From Lepidurus packardi (Eukaryota > Arthropoda > Branchiopoda > Notostraca > Triopsidae), in contig JAKZAN010000004.1 of assembly GCA_023053545.1 (NCBI GenBank), forward strand, positions 9,424,001-9,488,000: a stretch of DNA of 64,000 nucleotides. The letters run 5' to 3'. Below the pieces are notes generated by a model. The model searched no databases. It saw only the letters and a program-made list of their open reading frames with translations, and was not told the DNA's origin. Position 1 is the first letter of the stretch, and each line of letters opens with the position of its first letter. Both the position numbers and the translations under genes were made by a program. Shown one piece after another: positions 1 through 12,623 of this stretch.

Positions 1-502
1 TTGGAGAATTATTTATTTATTTTAACATTGGTCAGAAGCAACTTCCAATTTGATATTTTAGTACGTTATTCTAGCCGTTGTATTGCATGTTAAAAGTGCA
101 TTTAAATACGCAATCCCGTATTTCAGTAGCGAGTAAAAAATTGACATTTTTCGCAAAATGGTAATCGGATTGTTTTTTTAAGATTTTTTTTTTATAAAGT
201 CAAACAAGTAAAGTATGTTCGGAAACCTTTTTTCCGGATGTTCCTTTGCGCTACGATTTTGAAGCAAGACAAACATATTTTTGCAGTAAAACAAAGTATC
301 TTAGGTTTGATCTCAAATTGATGTTAAATTACCTGATTTGCTTCACCATTCAAGTTTTTGGGCGATTCGAATGGTTCGAAAAGTTAATTTTTAGGCTACT
401 TACTTCTAACAATTCAGTTAAATGAAAGCTAAGACTTGTGCCAAGTAATCGTTGTAATAGAGCTAAGAGTAGCTTAAGACAAAAAATTCCAAAAGTAAAG
501 GA

Positions 503-567
503 GAAAATGTTTCCATTAGTTTCGTCATCGACATTGAACGTATGGGTAGACGTCGAGGCGGATAATG
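503..567 (+). repeat. Left arm of a ~65-bp inverted repeat
   Basis: The segment starting GAAAATGTTTCCATTA and ending GGATAATGG recurs in reverse complement at 1790-1861, with a few substitutions and a ~10-bp insertion in the right copy. The two arms face each other across about 1.2 kb. This is the arrangement of terminal inverted repeats of a non-autonomous DNA transposon, or of two separately inserted copies. No transposase frame lies between them. Confidence 0.6.
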
Positions 568-1789
568 GCTCTATCTGTTGTTGTCTCTGGTCAACCGAGC
601 TTGTTTTTTGCCGCATAGAAATGCATAAAATAAATAACGTTTGGAACATTTTTCTGTCCTCCTTTTTTCCCTTTTTTTGTGAGCTTCGAATTTGAGCTTC
701 AAAGGGTTTCGTGCAACTCGCCACAGTGCAATAGGTCATTTGTATGAGTAACAATAGTACGTGAGACGGGGACAGACAGCCGGGAAAAGATGGCGCAGGG
801 GGTCAGGGCATATTATTGAGATCAAAAAAGTAGTTTCTAGCTCTATTGTCATGTTGAGGAGTTTCACGAAAAAAGGAAACATGAGCGAGAGGCGATAAAA
901 AGGATCCTAAAAGACCATAGGGCAAGGGAAGAAAAGGGCGAGATTGCTAGATTTTCAAGTTTGGAAGTCATTTTTTTATTATTATTTTTTATTATTTTTT
1001 TTTTTATTATTATTTTTTTTTTTACCAGTCAATGGGTCGTGCAGCTTCAGGCAGGTACTTCTTTTTTCTCGTTTTCATTTCTTCCTTGAATAAAAAAAAG
1101 TAGGGAGTGACTCGTTTTGGATGCCAATATTTTTGTTTTAGTTTTTACAATTATTTTTTTATAATAAAGGAACGTATTAGCTCTTGTTTAAAGGTGTAAC
1201 GACACAAGTCTTGTCGTTTTCCCTTGGTAAACGGCAAGAGTTGTGCGGAATTACTGGCGAATAACAGAATAGGTATTTTTGGCAATAGCGTAATTAGCGA
1301 GTGTTGAACGAGTTGGGTGGAAAAGAATGACAGTGGTTAGTTGAAAAATGAGTCGAGTTTGGGTGGGAGCGTTGGTTTTTATTTTGTTTTCTTTTCATTT
1401 TTTGGGGAGTTTGGTTGGGAACGACAGGATATACAGGTTTGGGGAGTGCACCAGCTAGCGCAGCGCACGGGAGTTGAATTGCCGAGGTTGTTTATAATCT
1501 AGTCTGGTATGCTGTAAAAGGTTGAGGAGTCGGGACGGCTATAAGCACACCGGGGCAGATCCTGGTGCAAAAGGGTGATGGGTTCGAGTTTTTGATGGGG
1601 AGAGGTGAGAGCCGCAGGTGAGGAAGCCCTTGGTCTGGCCTTGAGACGCATTGCCACGGCAGAAAGAGGCGTTGGGAAATTACATATGTGTGTGACCCAA
1701 GAGTCAGGAGCAAACCGACAGAAGACATTGGATCCTCCACCTCATTTCTATGTATATAAATGTATAGATCATATATTCTATATAATATT

Positions 1790-1861
1790 CCATTATCCGC
1801 CCTTATCCTCCTCGACATGAATACGTTCAATGTTCGATGACAAAGTAATGGAAACATTTTC
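1790..1861 (-). repeat. Right arm of the inverted repeat at 503
   Basis: Reverse complement of the 503-567 segment. Shared blocks include GAAAATGTTTCCATTA, ACATTGAACGTA and GCGGATAATGG. The outermost bases of the pair are GAAAATG on the left and CATTTTC on the right. No clear target-site duplication is visible outside them. Confidence 0.6.
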
Positions 1862-4326
1862 TTATATTTTTTTCTTACAATTTCTTATTTTCCTAAAATT
1901 TTTTCTTACATTTTCTTATGTTTTAGCTTCGATTTGGGAGGTTTGGAGCTTTTTAAGCGTTTTAAGAGGACCAGTCAACTGATTTTTCTTTCCTTTTTGA
2001 CTTTCCTTTTGTAAAAGGCAATCATACTTCAAGGTTAGTCCTTTTTGGGGGGGTGGTTAAAAGACTTGGGAGGAATTCTGGATCTGTGACAACTAAGACG
2101 TTTTAGAATAAAAAAGGGATTTGGCACTGATGTGGACATCGTTTCAGACTTTCAGTGGAACATTTGCCAATTAAAATTGCCACTTTTCGTCTTTTTCGGT
2201 CTATTTTCGCGCTGTGTTGGGTTATTAGTCTTTAACAAGGTAATGCTAACAGAAATTTGCATAAAGTATGCTAATTTATGTACATACTAAATGGACCGGA
2301 TTGAAATTAGAGACTGTTTTGAATAAATTTAGAGTACGTTTCTAAGAAATGGACATTTTTTGGAATGTATTTAGATAATGTGTGTTATATAACCGACCAT
2401 GTAGAGACGCCTTATAGGTTGAGACACGGTAACAAATCTCTGTACAGAAGTGGTACAGAAGCTTATCACTGGTTCGGTTACTTTGCAGCTTGCTTTGCAG
2501 ACGAAGGTGTTCTGGGCAAGTCTCGGCCAGAATTGACTGTTGGGGAATTAGTAACGGTAAATGAATCCGAGTACTACTCCGGTTTTTGTAAAGTTCGATC
2601 TTACTTAAAAAGAAAACGAGTTTTTTGGCTTGGATAAAAGGGTATTTTTATTTTATTTGGCTTTCTCAACGGTGGTGGAAAAGAAAAAAGAAACAAGTTT
2701 TCCAGCTCGGGTTAAGATGATAACGACTGCATTAGAAAGGGGGACCTGATAATCGATTATGGATGCGTCTTTTTGCCTTCCACGTTTCTGTATTTATTTT
2801 CTTGATTCCTTTAACCTCAGAAAGTTTGAGGACCAGATTATTTTTTTTTTTTTTTTTTTTTTGCCTTTTGGGGGCAAAAGGCAGAAAAGGCAAGGTTTAT
2901 TGAAATCAAGGGAGAAAAGACCCAAAATATTTCCTATTGAAAAAGAGGAAGAAAAAAAAAAAGGAATTGAAAGCAAGGAATGCGCTGCTGCGCCCGAACC
3001 GCCCGAACGCTTAAGAGGGGAGCTTGTTCACCAAAAAATGCACTGTGCTGAGTGTTGATGGGGCATGGCGCCCCGGTGGAGCCGTGAAGGTCATCTTCCG
3101 AGATTGTGGACGGTCGCAGTCGCCGTTTGCCGGGTAGCACACATGGTATTTCGGCGAACACGAAGAAAATGAACGCATAGTCGATTTTTTTTCATCTTTT
3201 GTATTACTTTATTTAATATAATTTTTGTTACATTAGCGGGGGGGGATATGTTCGTTATATTCTATTTTTTATACAATTTTAAAGAAAGAGGGGGTATTGT
3301 TAAAGAACAAATAAAAGAGTTAAAAAGTGGTCAAATTTGTCCTTGAATGCATCGTAAGTCATCCAAAGGATAATTCCTCGACGCCAAGACCAAAAAAAAA
3401 AAAATTAGAAAAAAATGAAAACAGGAAGACATCCTAGCGAGCTATTTTGGAAATGTCCTTTTATTGTATTTTTATTTCGGTTTCTACTTTTTCTTTATTT
3501 GTCCCGTGTGGTTATGCAGACTGTATTCCTTGTCATGACGTTACTCGTAGAAATGCAACGAAAAACGTGGAAACATGTCCATATCTTTCACGTTGGAAAA
3601 CGGAAACTTGGTGTCTTTGCTTCAGAAGAAGAAATTTACGAATCGATGCTTGTCGGAAAGGTTTGTGTTGGGGGTGGGTGCAAATGCCTAAATCAATAAC
3701 ACACCAATGTGCGAAGGGGGGGTGCACACACACACACACACCCTTCGACACTGTTCCTTTTGCATATTGCAGCCCTATGTAATTAAAAGTGCATCGTGCG
3801 ACGTTTCTTAACGATCTCAAGCAGAATGAGGCGGTAGCCGGGGCATGTGAAAGGAGGCGGGGCTGCTTTATGCGGGTAGGCGGGGTTTGCTGGTACCCCT
3901 CCCGGCACACAAACAAAATGTTAGTGAAAGAGAAAGAAAATCAAAACAAAATTTTTTAGAATCATTTTTATAACTCCTTTTTTATCAATCCTTTTTTCCC
4001 CTTTCATGCACAAAAAGGGGAGGGACAAGGCTAAAGGGCGGACGTTAAGACTTGCTCGAGTCCGATGTCGTCGCAGCGGTGATCAATACCCTTTTGCCTG
4101 ATGGTCTTCGCTCCGTCCCGAACGCTTCATCTCTTCCACGTTTGTCCAAAAATCTTTTTCGTTCCATTTTCCGGAAACATGTTGTGACGTGTACTATCTT
4201 TTTAGTAGCGCTGTATTGTTAACTGCAGAATTGGAAGAGGTCCAGTTTCATTTTTTTTTTTTTTTTTTTTTTATGACGCTTATTTTTCAATAATAATATC
4301 CATCTTTCTGGAAGGTGAAGAAAAAG

Positions 4327-4566
4327 TCAATTGCGACGTAGAATCGCAGATCTGCTCCAACTTGGTTTTGTGGTTGCAATGTTTGAAGAGAAAAGAGAAT
4401 CGATGGCTGTAGCCTTAAGGTTTTTGGGTGAAATAGTGACGTAGGATGATAAGAACGAGTCAAAGTCGGGGCAATCATCATCAAAAGCCCTAAGTTTGGA
4501 GTTTGAGCTGCCCTGGTTCGTGTTCCCGACTGACCCCAATGAGTCTTGATCATGGAATCTGTCCAT
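4327..4566 (-). CDS. Possible terminal coding exon, unrecognised protein
   Basis: A minus-strand open frame of 79 codons has a composition less random than its surroundings: Ser/Asp-rich, with the acidic-aromatic stretch FDDDCPDFDSFLSSYV, ending at a TGA. The frame stays open a few codons upstream of the Met, to a potential AG acceptor near 4590, but that acceptor lacks a pyrimidine tract. I do not recognise the protein. It could be the last exon of an unidentified gene, part of a retrocopy (an A tract lies downstream on the minus strand near 4250-4273), or chance. Confidence 0.2.
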   Translation of the reverse strand: MDRFHDQDSLGSVGNTNQGSSNSKLRAFDDDCPDFDSFLSSYVTISPKNLKATAIDSLFSSNIATTKPSWSRSAILRRN

Positions 4567-4871
4567 TGAGCTGGCGATTTCGTCATGACTCTACCTTTTT
4601 GGTTACCTCTTCCTCTTTTAATATTTAATGTTTTTTTATGGTGTACACACAAGGAGAAAAGGGTTACGTACATGGTAATAGTCTTCTACTCTACCTGTTG
4701 TAACCATGGATATGGGCTGGGGGATTTAAGGACTGTCGTTTTTGAGTCGAATTTTTCCGCGCCTTATAAGGCCTTGCCAGAAGTTGTGTGATTTAACGAC
4801 AAAACGCAACGAGGAAACAACGTTCAGTAAGAAAAGAAGAAAAAAAAGGGGAAAAAGATGGGCATCTGCAG

Positions 4872-5262
4872 TCGTTGCTGACGCTGGTCAGAAACTCTTC
4901 CTCAACAGACGTCTTTGCAGACCCTTCACAGCTCGATGCCCCCAAGAAGAGGTCAGAGGTTTCGTATATTTGGTCTTGTTAAATGGCTCGACTTTTGAGT
5001 TCTGACTAATCTCGTCATTCCTTGTTATTTTATTTATTTTTTGCTGGGGAGGAGGAGTGAGAAATGCCTCGGTTTATTTAATTTTAAGACGTTTGGTTGC
5101 TGTTGCAGACATACTTGTTGCCAGGGCCTCGAATCCCAGGCTCGCGACCACTTTGTGACAATTGTTGAAGAAAGAATGAAGAAAGCACTTTATGAGCAAA
5201 GATGCGGGGTTGTTGTTCTGGTTTCAATAGTTTGGAACTTTGCGGAAGAAGAACGTACTTAA
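4872..5262 (+). CDS. Possible two-exon coding fragment, unrecognised
   Basis: Two candidate exons join in phase. Exon A is 4872 to about 4950, after CTGCAG and before GTCAGAG, and reads SLLTLVRNSSSTDVFADPSQ then LDAPKK. Exon B starts at 5109 after a good pyrimidine tract and GCAG, and reads RHTCCQGLESQARDHFV then TIVEERMKKALYEQR, ending at TAA 5260-5262. Exon B has an amphipathic, helix-like pattern. The acceptor of exon A sits in purine-rich DNA, which argues against it. No start codon or family could be assigned. Confidence 0.2.
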
Positions 5263-7461
5263 ATACGTGGTTGAATTACCTTAGATTGTTACGTGTGCTT
5301 ACACGTTACGTGGGAAACTTCACGGAAACGAGGATCGAGGAAGACTTGTATAAGGATTTACGTAAGCGATTCTTTGGGTGAAGTTTGGGAGAAGCATTAC
5401 GTGAACCTGGTTATTTATTAAAAAAAAAAAGAAAAGAAAAGTTCGTAAAAAAATTAAGGAATTGAAAAGACTTTTCGATCCATCAGCTCCAAGAGCAAGT
5501 CTTAGTAATGACATGGGAGATATTTTGTAACAGTCATAGGTGGAAGATGTTACATTCAAGTTCGTAACTGCCGAAATAAAGTTTGGAATTAAATATATCG
5601 AAATTTTGAAACTTTGACATTTATCGAAATGTACCAAAATGTTGAGCTAAACTGGGATGGAGACCGTCAAAGGAAGGATTCCATGAAGAGGAATTGAGTT
5701 TGCCTAAAAACTGCGTGGGGGGGGGGGAAATTAATCAGGAGATTGGAGAAATAATGAGGAGTTTCATTTTCAAGTCAAGTTTAGAAAAATGTTCGTTGTT
5801 TTTTTCTTAAGATGTTAGGTCTCTGATGCAGAATTTCCAAAGTTTTCATAGGCAAGTTTGAGATTAAAGTTTCGTTAATTTGGTTCTTTGTGGACATCAA
5901 TTTTCGTGTGCTGGAATGTTGCAGCTACACTTATAAATTGTATGTATTATTAATTTATTGATGTATTTGGTGTGTGAAGATTTGACCTATTTAAAGGAGT
6001 CCTTAGGGGTTACTAGGCTGGGGTGATAGACGTATTTGTTAAAATTTTATTTATTATTATTTTTTTCCGTTGCTCGTTCTGTGAGGGACTAGAGCAGGAA
6101 TGGGGATGGTTATATATCCATGCACGGCGTTTGGTGAGTGCAGGTCTGCGCGTTAACCTCCGCGACGTTGACCGGGAGTACCGACTCCCGCGTTCGCGTT
6201 ATTGATTCCGTGAAAAAGGACAAGAGAACAGAAAGAAGGGGGAGAGAGAGACAGAGGAGGGGGAGGACCTTAAAGGAAAGGAAGAGAATGGCACCCGAAA
6301 AAGCCTTGTGCTCCTTGGTTCCGCTTTTGTGCATGTGTTGCACCGAAAGTACTTGGGACTGGGGAAGTTTTCCATAGACTATAGTAGATTTTTGCCTCCT
6401 TTTTTTTCTTATTTTTGCTTTAGTGTTATAGAAAAGACAAGAGCGAAAGAGATAGAGGATAGGAAAAACTCCCACCCAAGATAAAAAGGAAAAAGCGTGA
6501 ATTGAATGAGAAGATGGTGATCGAGGCGTCTTGCTTAATGAAGGCGGAGCTGCGACATTGTTGTTGCTATAGTGGGGGAAAATGAAAGAAAAATTCCGCC
6601 CGAGTTTGGCGCGATTTGGGCATATCAGAGACGCAACAGAGGGATGCTTTATGAAGCAACTCGCATAGAAGCTCTAATGGATGTGTTGGAGCTGCAAGAA
6701 GAGTGACAGGGAGAGGAAAAAACCTCGTGATGGGACTTTGGGTTCGTTTTTTGTAGAGTAAATTTTGTAAGAATTTTTTTCCGTGATCCAGTCTCTAATT
6801 TGGCTACATACTTCGCCGCTAGGCGCAGATCTAGCTTACTGGTTACTGCACATAAGTTTGGAGAGCTAGCGGACATTTCTAGCTAGGCTTTGAATTCAAA
6901 ACAAAGTTTTCTTTCTTTGGAGTTTTTTTTTTATGTCCTCCCTCCCCTTTCTTGGCGCTATCCGGGAACTCTATTTTTGCTCCCAAGCATAACCCAGTTC
7001 TTCGTAACAGGAATTCATATACGGGAGTATTAGTGACTTTGTAGGAGGGAAAATCAAATAAATGAAGAAAAACTAAGGCAAAGTAAGCAAGTAAGCAAAG
7101 TGACTTATCTCGGACTGCGCCATAGATAAGACACTGAACAAGTTGATTAGCATTGAAAAAGTCCACCGAGTTATGTAACCCAAACTAGCATTGCGTGGTA
7201 AACAGGGCTGATAACAGTGACATTGAGAAAATTGACTAGAGCTAATTAAGATAGCCACGGTTTGGCTTCTCGCTTCGACTACAGTTTTATGTTCTACAGT
7301 CAGGACTTGGCTGGGAAACATTTTTAAATGTGGGAGAAATTGAGAATTTTCCTTTGGCGGCGTCTTGAAGGACAAAATAGCCACCACTTTTTTTCGTTAA
7401 AGAACAAGTTCGCCTTAAACGAAAAGAATAAATAGTCCAGTTTCCAGTCGTGTTGTTCTGC

Positions 7462-7965
7462 CCATCATGCGCGAGGTAACAAAGAAAGAAAACTTATTAA
7501 GCTACTTCTGAAAAAAATTCAAGCACAGGGTTTCGTACGTCACAGACGTGTTCGTATTCGTGGTTAAGGAGCGCCATACGCCAAGCCGTAGCACCTCTGT
7601 GACGTCATGACCCAAAGTGTACACGCCATGAACTCGTGAACGGCTGTTCATACAAATTTGAAACAAACTTAGTCATTCTTGCAATAACCTAGACTAAACA
7701 TCAGAACCTGTACCTAGTAGTGTTTTTCTTCCATACGCGAGGTACTCGTTAAGCTACTTACGAAAACAGTTTCGAAAACATAGGGTAACCTACATCACGT
7801 GAACGTTTGCATGGTAACGAGCATCGTACGCCACGCCGTAGCACCTCTGTGACGTCATGACGCCAAGTTTACACGCCAAGAACTCGTGAACGGCTGTGCG
7901 TACAAATTTGAAACAAATTCAGTCCTTCTTTTAATAATGTATATTAAACGTCAGAATCCGAACAT
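7462..7965 (+). repeat. Tandem duplication of a ~250-bp unit containing TGACGTCA
   Basis: Two adjacent copies, about 7462-7726 and 7727-7965, share long blocks: CGCGAGGTA, AAGCTACTT, CGCCGTAGCACCTCTG or close variants, ACACGCCA, GAACTCGTGAACGGCTGT and TACAAATTTGAAACAAA. Each carries a perfect palindromic CRE/ATF-type site TGACGTCA (7600-7607 and 7850-7857), exactly 250 bp apart. The first copy has about 16 extra bases near its start. Confidence 0.8.
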
Positions 7966-10900
7966 TTGATGTTGGTTAGATTGTATTTTACGTTTTCAAG
8001 ATTTGCAGTACTTTAACTTTCAATGAAGCACAAAGGGTATTACGGCGCTCGTTTAACTTTTCAATTTCAACTGATGAAAACATTAAGCGATAGTTAATAC
8101 GGTACGAAATAAGATCAATTTTTATACCACTAAGCAAACAAGAAACCTGGAATATCGTACGTTCAGGTTTTAATTCACCTGTTTGATAGTGAGAAACACT
8201 AAAAGATATTGTTACTCTCGAACATTGCTCAAGTTCCGTCAACAATTCTTGAAATAGAGCAATAAAAAGGCCTTGCTATGGGTAGTTTCGGGGGCTAGAG
8301 GTCCCGCGCAGAGTAGTAGGTGTGTTTTGGATGTTATCAGGCCACGCCTATGCGTGCCCTCTCTCGTATTTTTTTCCCCCTCTTTGTTGAAGGCACAAAG
8401 CAAGCTAAAGAGGGCTGACCACCCGAACTTGTGTGTGCGTGTGTATATAGCAACCGAAAAGTCAGGTCGGAGTAGGTTCAAGGTGGAGCACACTATGTAC
8501 CCCGTGTTTTACGACCCTGTCTGGTCCATGAGGAACCCGCGTTGTCATAGCAATGTTGTAACAGTCCGCAGTTTATTCCCTTATTTATTTACGGTTTGTT
8601 AGGAGGGGAAAAGTGAGTGGGCGGGACTGGCGTTGTTAGGTCAGTTTCTAGGTACATGTTGGATAGCCGTATTTAATAAGCGTCTTGTCATCGAGCGTGA
8701 CGTCGTGCTCAACAATGAACCACTCTTCCACCCCCATGGTCGTTCATATAAATTGATTGTTGTCTCTTCTGAGTGTTGAAAACCTTGGGAAAGTTTCATT
8801 GTAGGCTAAAGGGAGTAGATAGGGTTGTGATGCGCCATATGGGAAGGTTTGAAGAAAGGCGTGGCTTCGTTGGTGGGTTTTTGGCGACATTCTTGGGCTG
8901 TGGCTATTTTTAAGAGGCTTTCAAAGATAACTGCGCATATATACGTAGACACAAGCAAAGTCAGAGCTTCTGTAGTTTGGAATGCTGGTTATCTTTGGCT
9001 GCGAGCCACGTGTGCATTTTCCAGCCTAAGAAACGCTTGGGACGCGGGGATAATGCAAGGTACCTTAACAGCTCGTGCTACAGACAGACCGGGGGAAAAT
9101 GGAAATTTTTAAACAAGAAAATTAGTACTTGTACAGTATTAGAATGTTCTAGAGTTGGCAGGAGTGGATTAGGCCCACAAAAACTGGTAAAAGATGGGAA
9201 GCGCCGAAAAGGAAATCAATGAATTTATCGATCCATGATAGATTGGCGCTACTGGACTTTTTGGTGATGGGGAGGAGGCTGCTCGGGGAAGGGAGAAATG
9301 AGTGTGACCAAAAAAGTGTGGCTAAGAACTGAAAAGGAAGCAGAAGGGGGCCGTCGCAAAGATAGCCTGAGGGGGAGGGGTAATCGATAATCGTGGTGGA
9401 TTGATCCGGTCACGCCATGGCCGATTGCTGTGTCCGTTTTCAGCAGCAGGGCTCGTGGACTGCTTTTGCTTTCGAGGTTAAGTTTTGTCGCACACTTGAT
9501 GGGGTCGTTATTTTTTCTTGGGTTCTAATTGTCCCAAACAGAAGAAATGTCATGGAGTGAAGTATGCTCAAGAGTTTACTTATATCTCAGCAAATGAATA
9601 CATGAACTTTTAGCGGTAGTGTGTTGTAAAGAAATCTATACTTTGGTAAACTCTAGAGTTTTCATTCAAGTTTGTCTAAGTCACACGGATTACGTTAAAA
9701 AAAAGTTTCCCCAAGTTGTTTCAACTGATCAAAAGTTGATTTCCAAGAGCTTTTTGGAATCAAATGCGTCGGGGGCTTCTGATTGTAGGAGAAACGCGTG
9801 AAAGTGTGTCATTTTATTCCTCTGGTTAGCAAAAACTTGAGTTTCGATCAATTCCGGTACGGTTTCTGAAAGCCCCGCCCACGTAATGACTAACGCCATC
9901 TCTTGAGCTACAAGGGCGGTAATAGTTTTGCAAGACATAAATAAAAAAGGAAAATTTGACTAGAGTGACTTGTAAATCTGAAAGTCAAAACTGATTGTGC
10001 GCATTAGTTCCTCGTGGTCTTGTGTATAATTGTACTTTTTTTTATTTTTGATCTTTTATTTTAATGTAAATTTATCTTCTTTTTGTTGAAATGAGTTTGG
10101 GTCACATACATGTAGTTCGTGACCATAATCAGCACCGAGAGTTAAGAAAGCTCTAGTTATGTTGTCTCTGGAGCTTTTAGCTTTTCTTTCCATTTAAAGA
10201 TTTCATTGTTGTACAAATTGTCGTCTTGGACCAATGCCCCTGTTTCACTTTGAGTTCGAGTCGGTAAGTTTCCCAAAGTTATCGAAATTTATTACAAAAA
10301 GCCCCGTTAAGGTAACGTGAGAAGTGAGATTTTAGTGCTCGGATCCCTATGCTTGGCCTTGACAACGATAGCGTTGGTACCCGGAGTTGGCAGAAGTAGT
10401 TTGCGATAGCTCAACGTAACCCAGCACGAGATGAGAAACAAGACAACACAGGTTATTTAGTCACGGATCCAAGAATCCACAGGAGCTTAAGAGTTGAAAC
10501 AAGTGTTTTATTGGCTTGTTTGGCACCAGACATGGAAAAAATTGCCCAGCATTCTCTTGGCGGAAGACATTGAAAGTGCTTATGTATATATTTTGCGAAC
10601 ATTAGCCCAGAAAATTGTGTGCAAAACAACAATAGTAACTCTAAATTTCCCCTCCACTCAATCCGGGAAAATGGCATTTCTGGCGTCTCTTTTCTTCTTC
10701 TTTTTTTAGTAAATCGTCGTTTAAAATGGAAAGAAAAGTTATTGCTAAACAAGATGTGCACCATAGCGCAAATTTCTCTTCGAACAAAGATGAAGATGAA
10801 GAAGGAAAAAAGGGCAAGAAAAGAAAGTTTTGGTTGGAGGTGCTACAATAGAGAAGGTGATTTGTATGTGGCATCATCAAAGCAATCAAGGTATACCTCG

Positions 10901-12036
10901 TTTTGGCCTTGGTTGTTTATGCGACTGTCCAACTCTCAACCAAACCTTTTTCTTTTGGTGTACGCCCATTTTTATTTGTTTTGTTTAGTTAATCTGTCAT
11001 GTGTAACGCAAACCTTGCTCGGTGAGATCGTCGGAGGTTTTGTAGTGGTTGGGAACAGTAATATGGGCAATAAGACATCCCAAGGAGCATGATGTCATAG
11101 TGCAGCTCTATATACGGCCAAAAGGTGGCAAGCTACAGGTTTTTTTTCTCGGTTTTTTATTCATATTTCTTTTTTTTTTTTTTCGCGGTCAGACCAGGAG
11201 AATAAAACTTTTGGCTGGTTACCTCGTGATGGGATGCTTAGACAACCCCAGCAACCGACACTTGTGAAAGGCAAAAAAAAAAAGTTTATAAAAATTGTAA
11301 TAGTTTTTCCTTTCCAAAGCTAAGAGTTTGGGAGTGTAAAAGAAGACTATATGATCTGTGCTAGTGTAGACGTAGCTGACCAAAATTGGTACGTTATCTT
11401 GGAAGCCATAGATGGGCATGATTTCGGGGGTTGGGGGGGCAAATGGTTAACAAAAGCTGGTAATTCATTAAGAGCCAAACATTGCGTCGACAAGCTCCTT
11501 ATTTGCGTTTTACTGTTTTATACCGTCGAAGTGATTCACGTTTACCGGTTACGTATTTGTCTTTGGGGATTCGTGTTTCATTATCTCCAGGTTTCTTTCG
11601 TGATTACAAGTTTACACTAAGCAGGTAACTAATGACTTGTTCGCTCTTCTCTTTCTTTACAACCAGGTTGAGGAAGAGCACGCCAGAGTCCCAAGTGTCG
11701 TTCCAACGAGGCTGCGTTTACACCACAATCACGTCGCTAAGCAATGGTGCGTACTTGGGTTTTTTGATTTTCAAGTTTATTATTCTAAAATTGAACAGCA
11801 ATATAGCATTCGGTTCTTATTTGTTCACGTGTGTAGTCAAGATTATGGGCTTAATGAAACGTAAGAAATTAATTGCGGTCACGGGTGTGTGACCACAATT
11901 CCCAGCTTCTGAAAGCACTTCGTTTTTCCATAGGCAAAAGATTATCTTATTTAAAAGATTATTTATTATCCTTTTTTAGTATAGTTCACAAAGTTTCAAT
12001 AGCGTTGGTGTAATTTATTTCTGGGGTTTCGGTTAA

Positions 12037-12623
12037 GGCTCCCGTATGCATATTTTCAAACTCCAATCCGAACCAGCCAGGAATAAGGGAAAATCCCCCA
12101 TGGAGAAGATGTCCCAGCGTTGCCGCGATTGACTATCAGCTGATCTACTCTTCACTGAGTGAATAAGAGTTCTTAGCATTGATCTTAGTGTTATTAACGG
12201 GTGAAATTATCTGCTTACTCTTAATCTAACCTAACCTTTAAAAGCATTCTTGTATTGTCCCGCCTCCTTTTTCCCTATACCTCCAGCCTCATTTTGCAGC
12301 AAGCAGCAACGGCTGGTTCGGATTGGGGTTTGAAAATATGCCTCCCGTATACCTTAGCTCGGTATAGGCGGTTAGTATGGAGAATTTCGGATACACTTTT
12401 TGAGAAAACCAATTCATTTCGTGAAACAATTCTTTGACAGTAAACTTGAGCTTGCCAAGAGGTAGTTTACAACCAATTCACATTTTGTTCCAATGAGTAA
12501 TAAGTTTGCAACATGCAAGTGAAGTTGGCAATCAGAGAAATGCGAAAGGCCTTCGCAAAACAACAACAAACAGTAGTGCCATCTATGACTCGTTCCATCA
12601 GTTAGCTAAGGTATATCCGAGCC
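12037..12623 (+). mobile_element. TTAA-flanked miniature inverted-repeat element, copy 1 (internally deleted, interrupted)
   Basis: It is bounded by TTAA on both sides (12033-12036 and 12624-12627). The left end reads GGCTCCCGTAT with ACCTTAGCT after the interruption, and the right end is AGCTAAGGTATATCCGAGCC, its near-perfect inverse. Three other copies are at 16182, 18949 and 56763. Removing the second element (12048-12341) and one 9-bp duplication leaves about 284 bp against 571-576 bp in the others, so the middle of the family consensus is missing here. TTAA targets suit piggyBac-type integration, but the termini were not matched to any known autonomous element. Confidence 0.8.
12048..12341. 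mobile_element. Second miniature element nested in copy 1, with 9-bp target duplication
   Basis: A 294-bp insert has 31-bp terminal inverted repeats with one mismatch: it starts GCATATTTTCAAACTCC and ends with the inverse, GGGGTTTGAAAATATGC. It is flanked by direct copies of CTCCCGTAT (12039-12047 and 12342-12350), a 9-bp target-site duplication cut from the end of the host element. A 9-bp duplication is typical of Mutator-like (MULE) elements, where 8 bp would suggest hAT or P. It encodes no transposase. Confidence 0.85.

Noticed and set aside
2365..2637. 90-codon plus-strand frame with an internal splice-like segment
   Set aside because: No family recognised, no partner exon in phase; the length is within chance for this composition.
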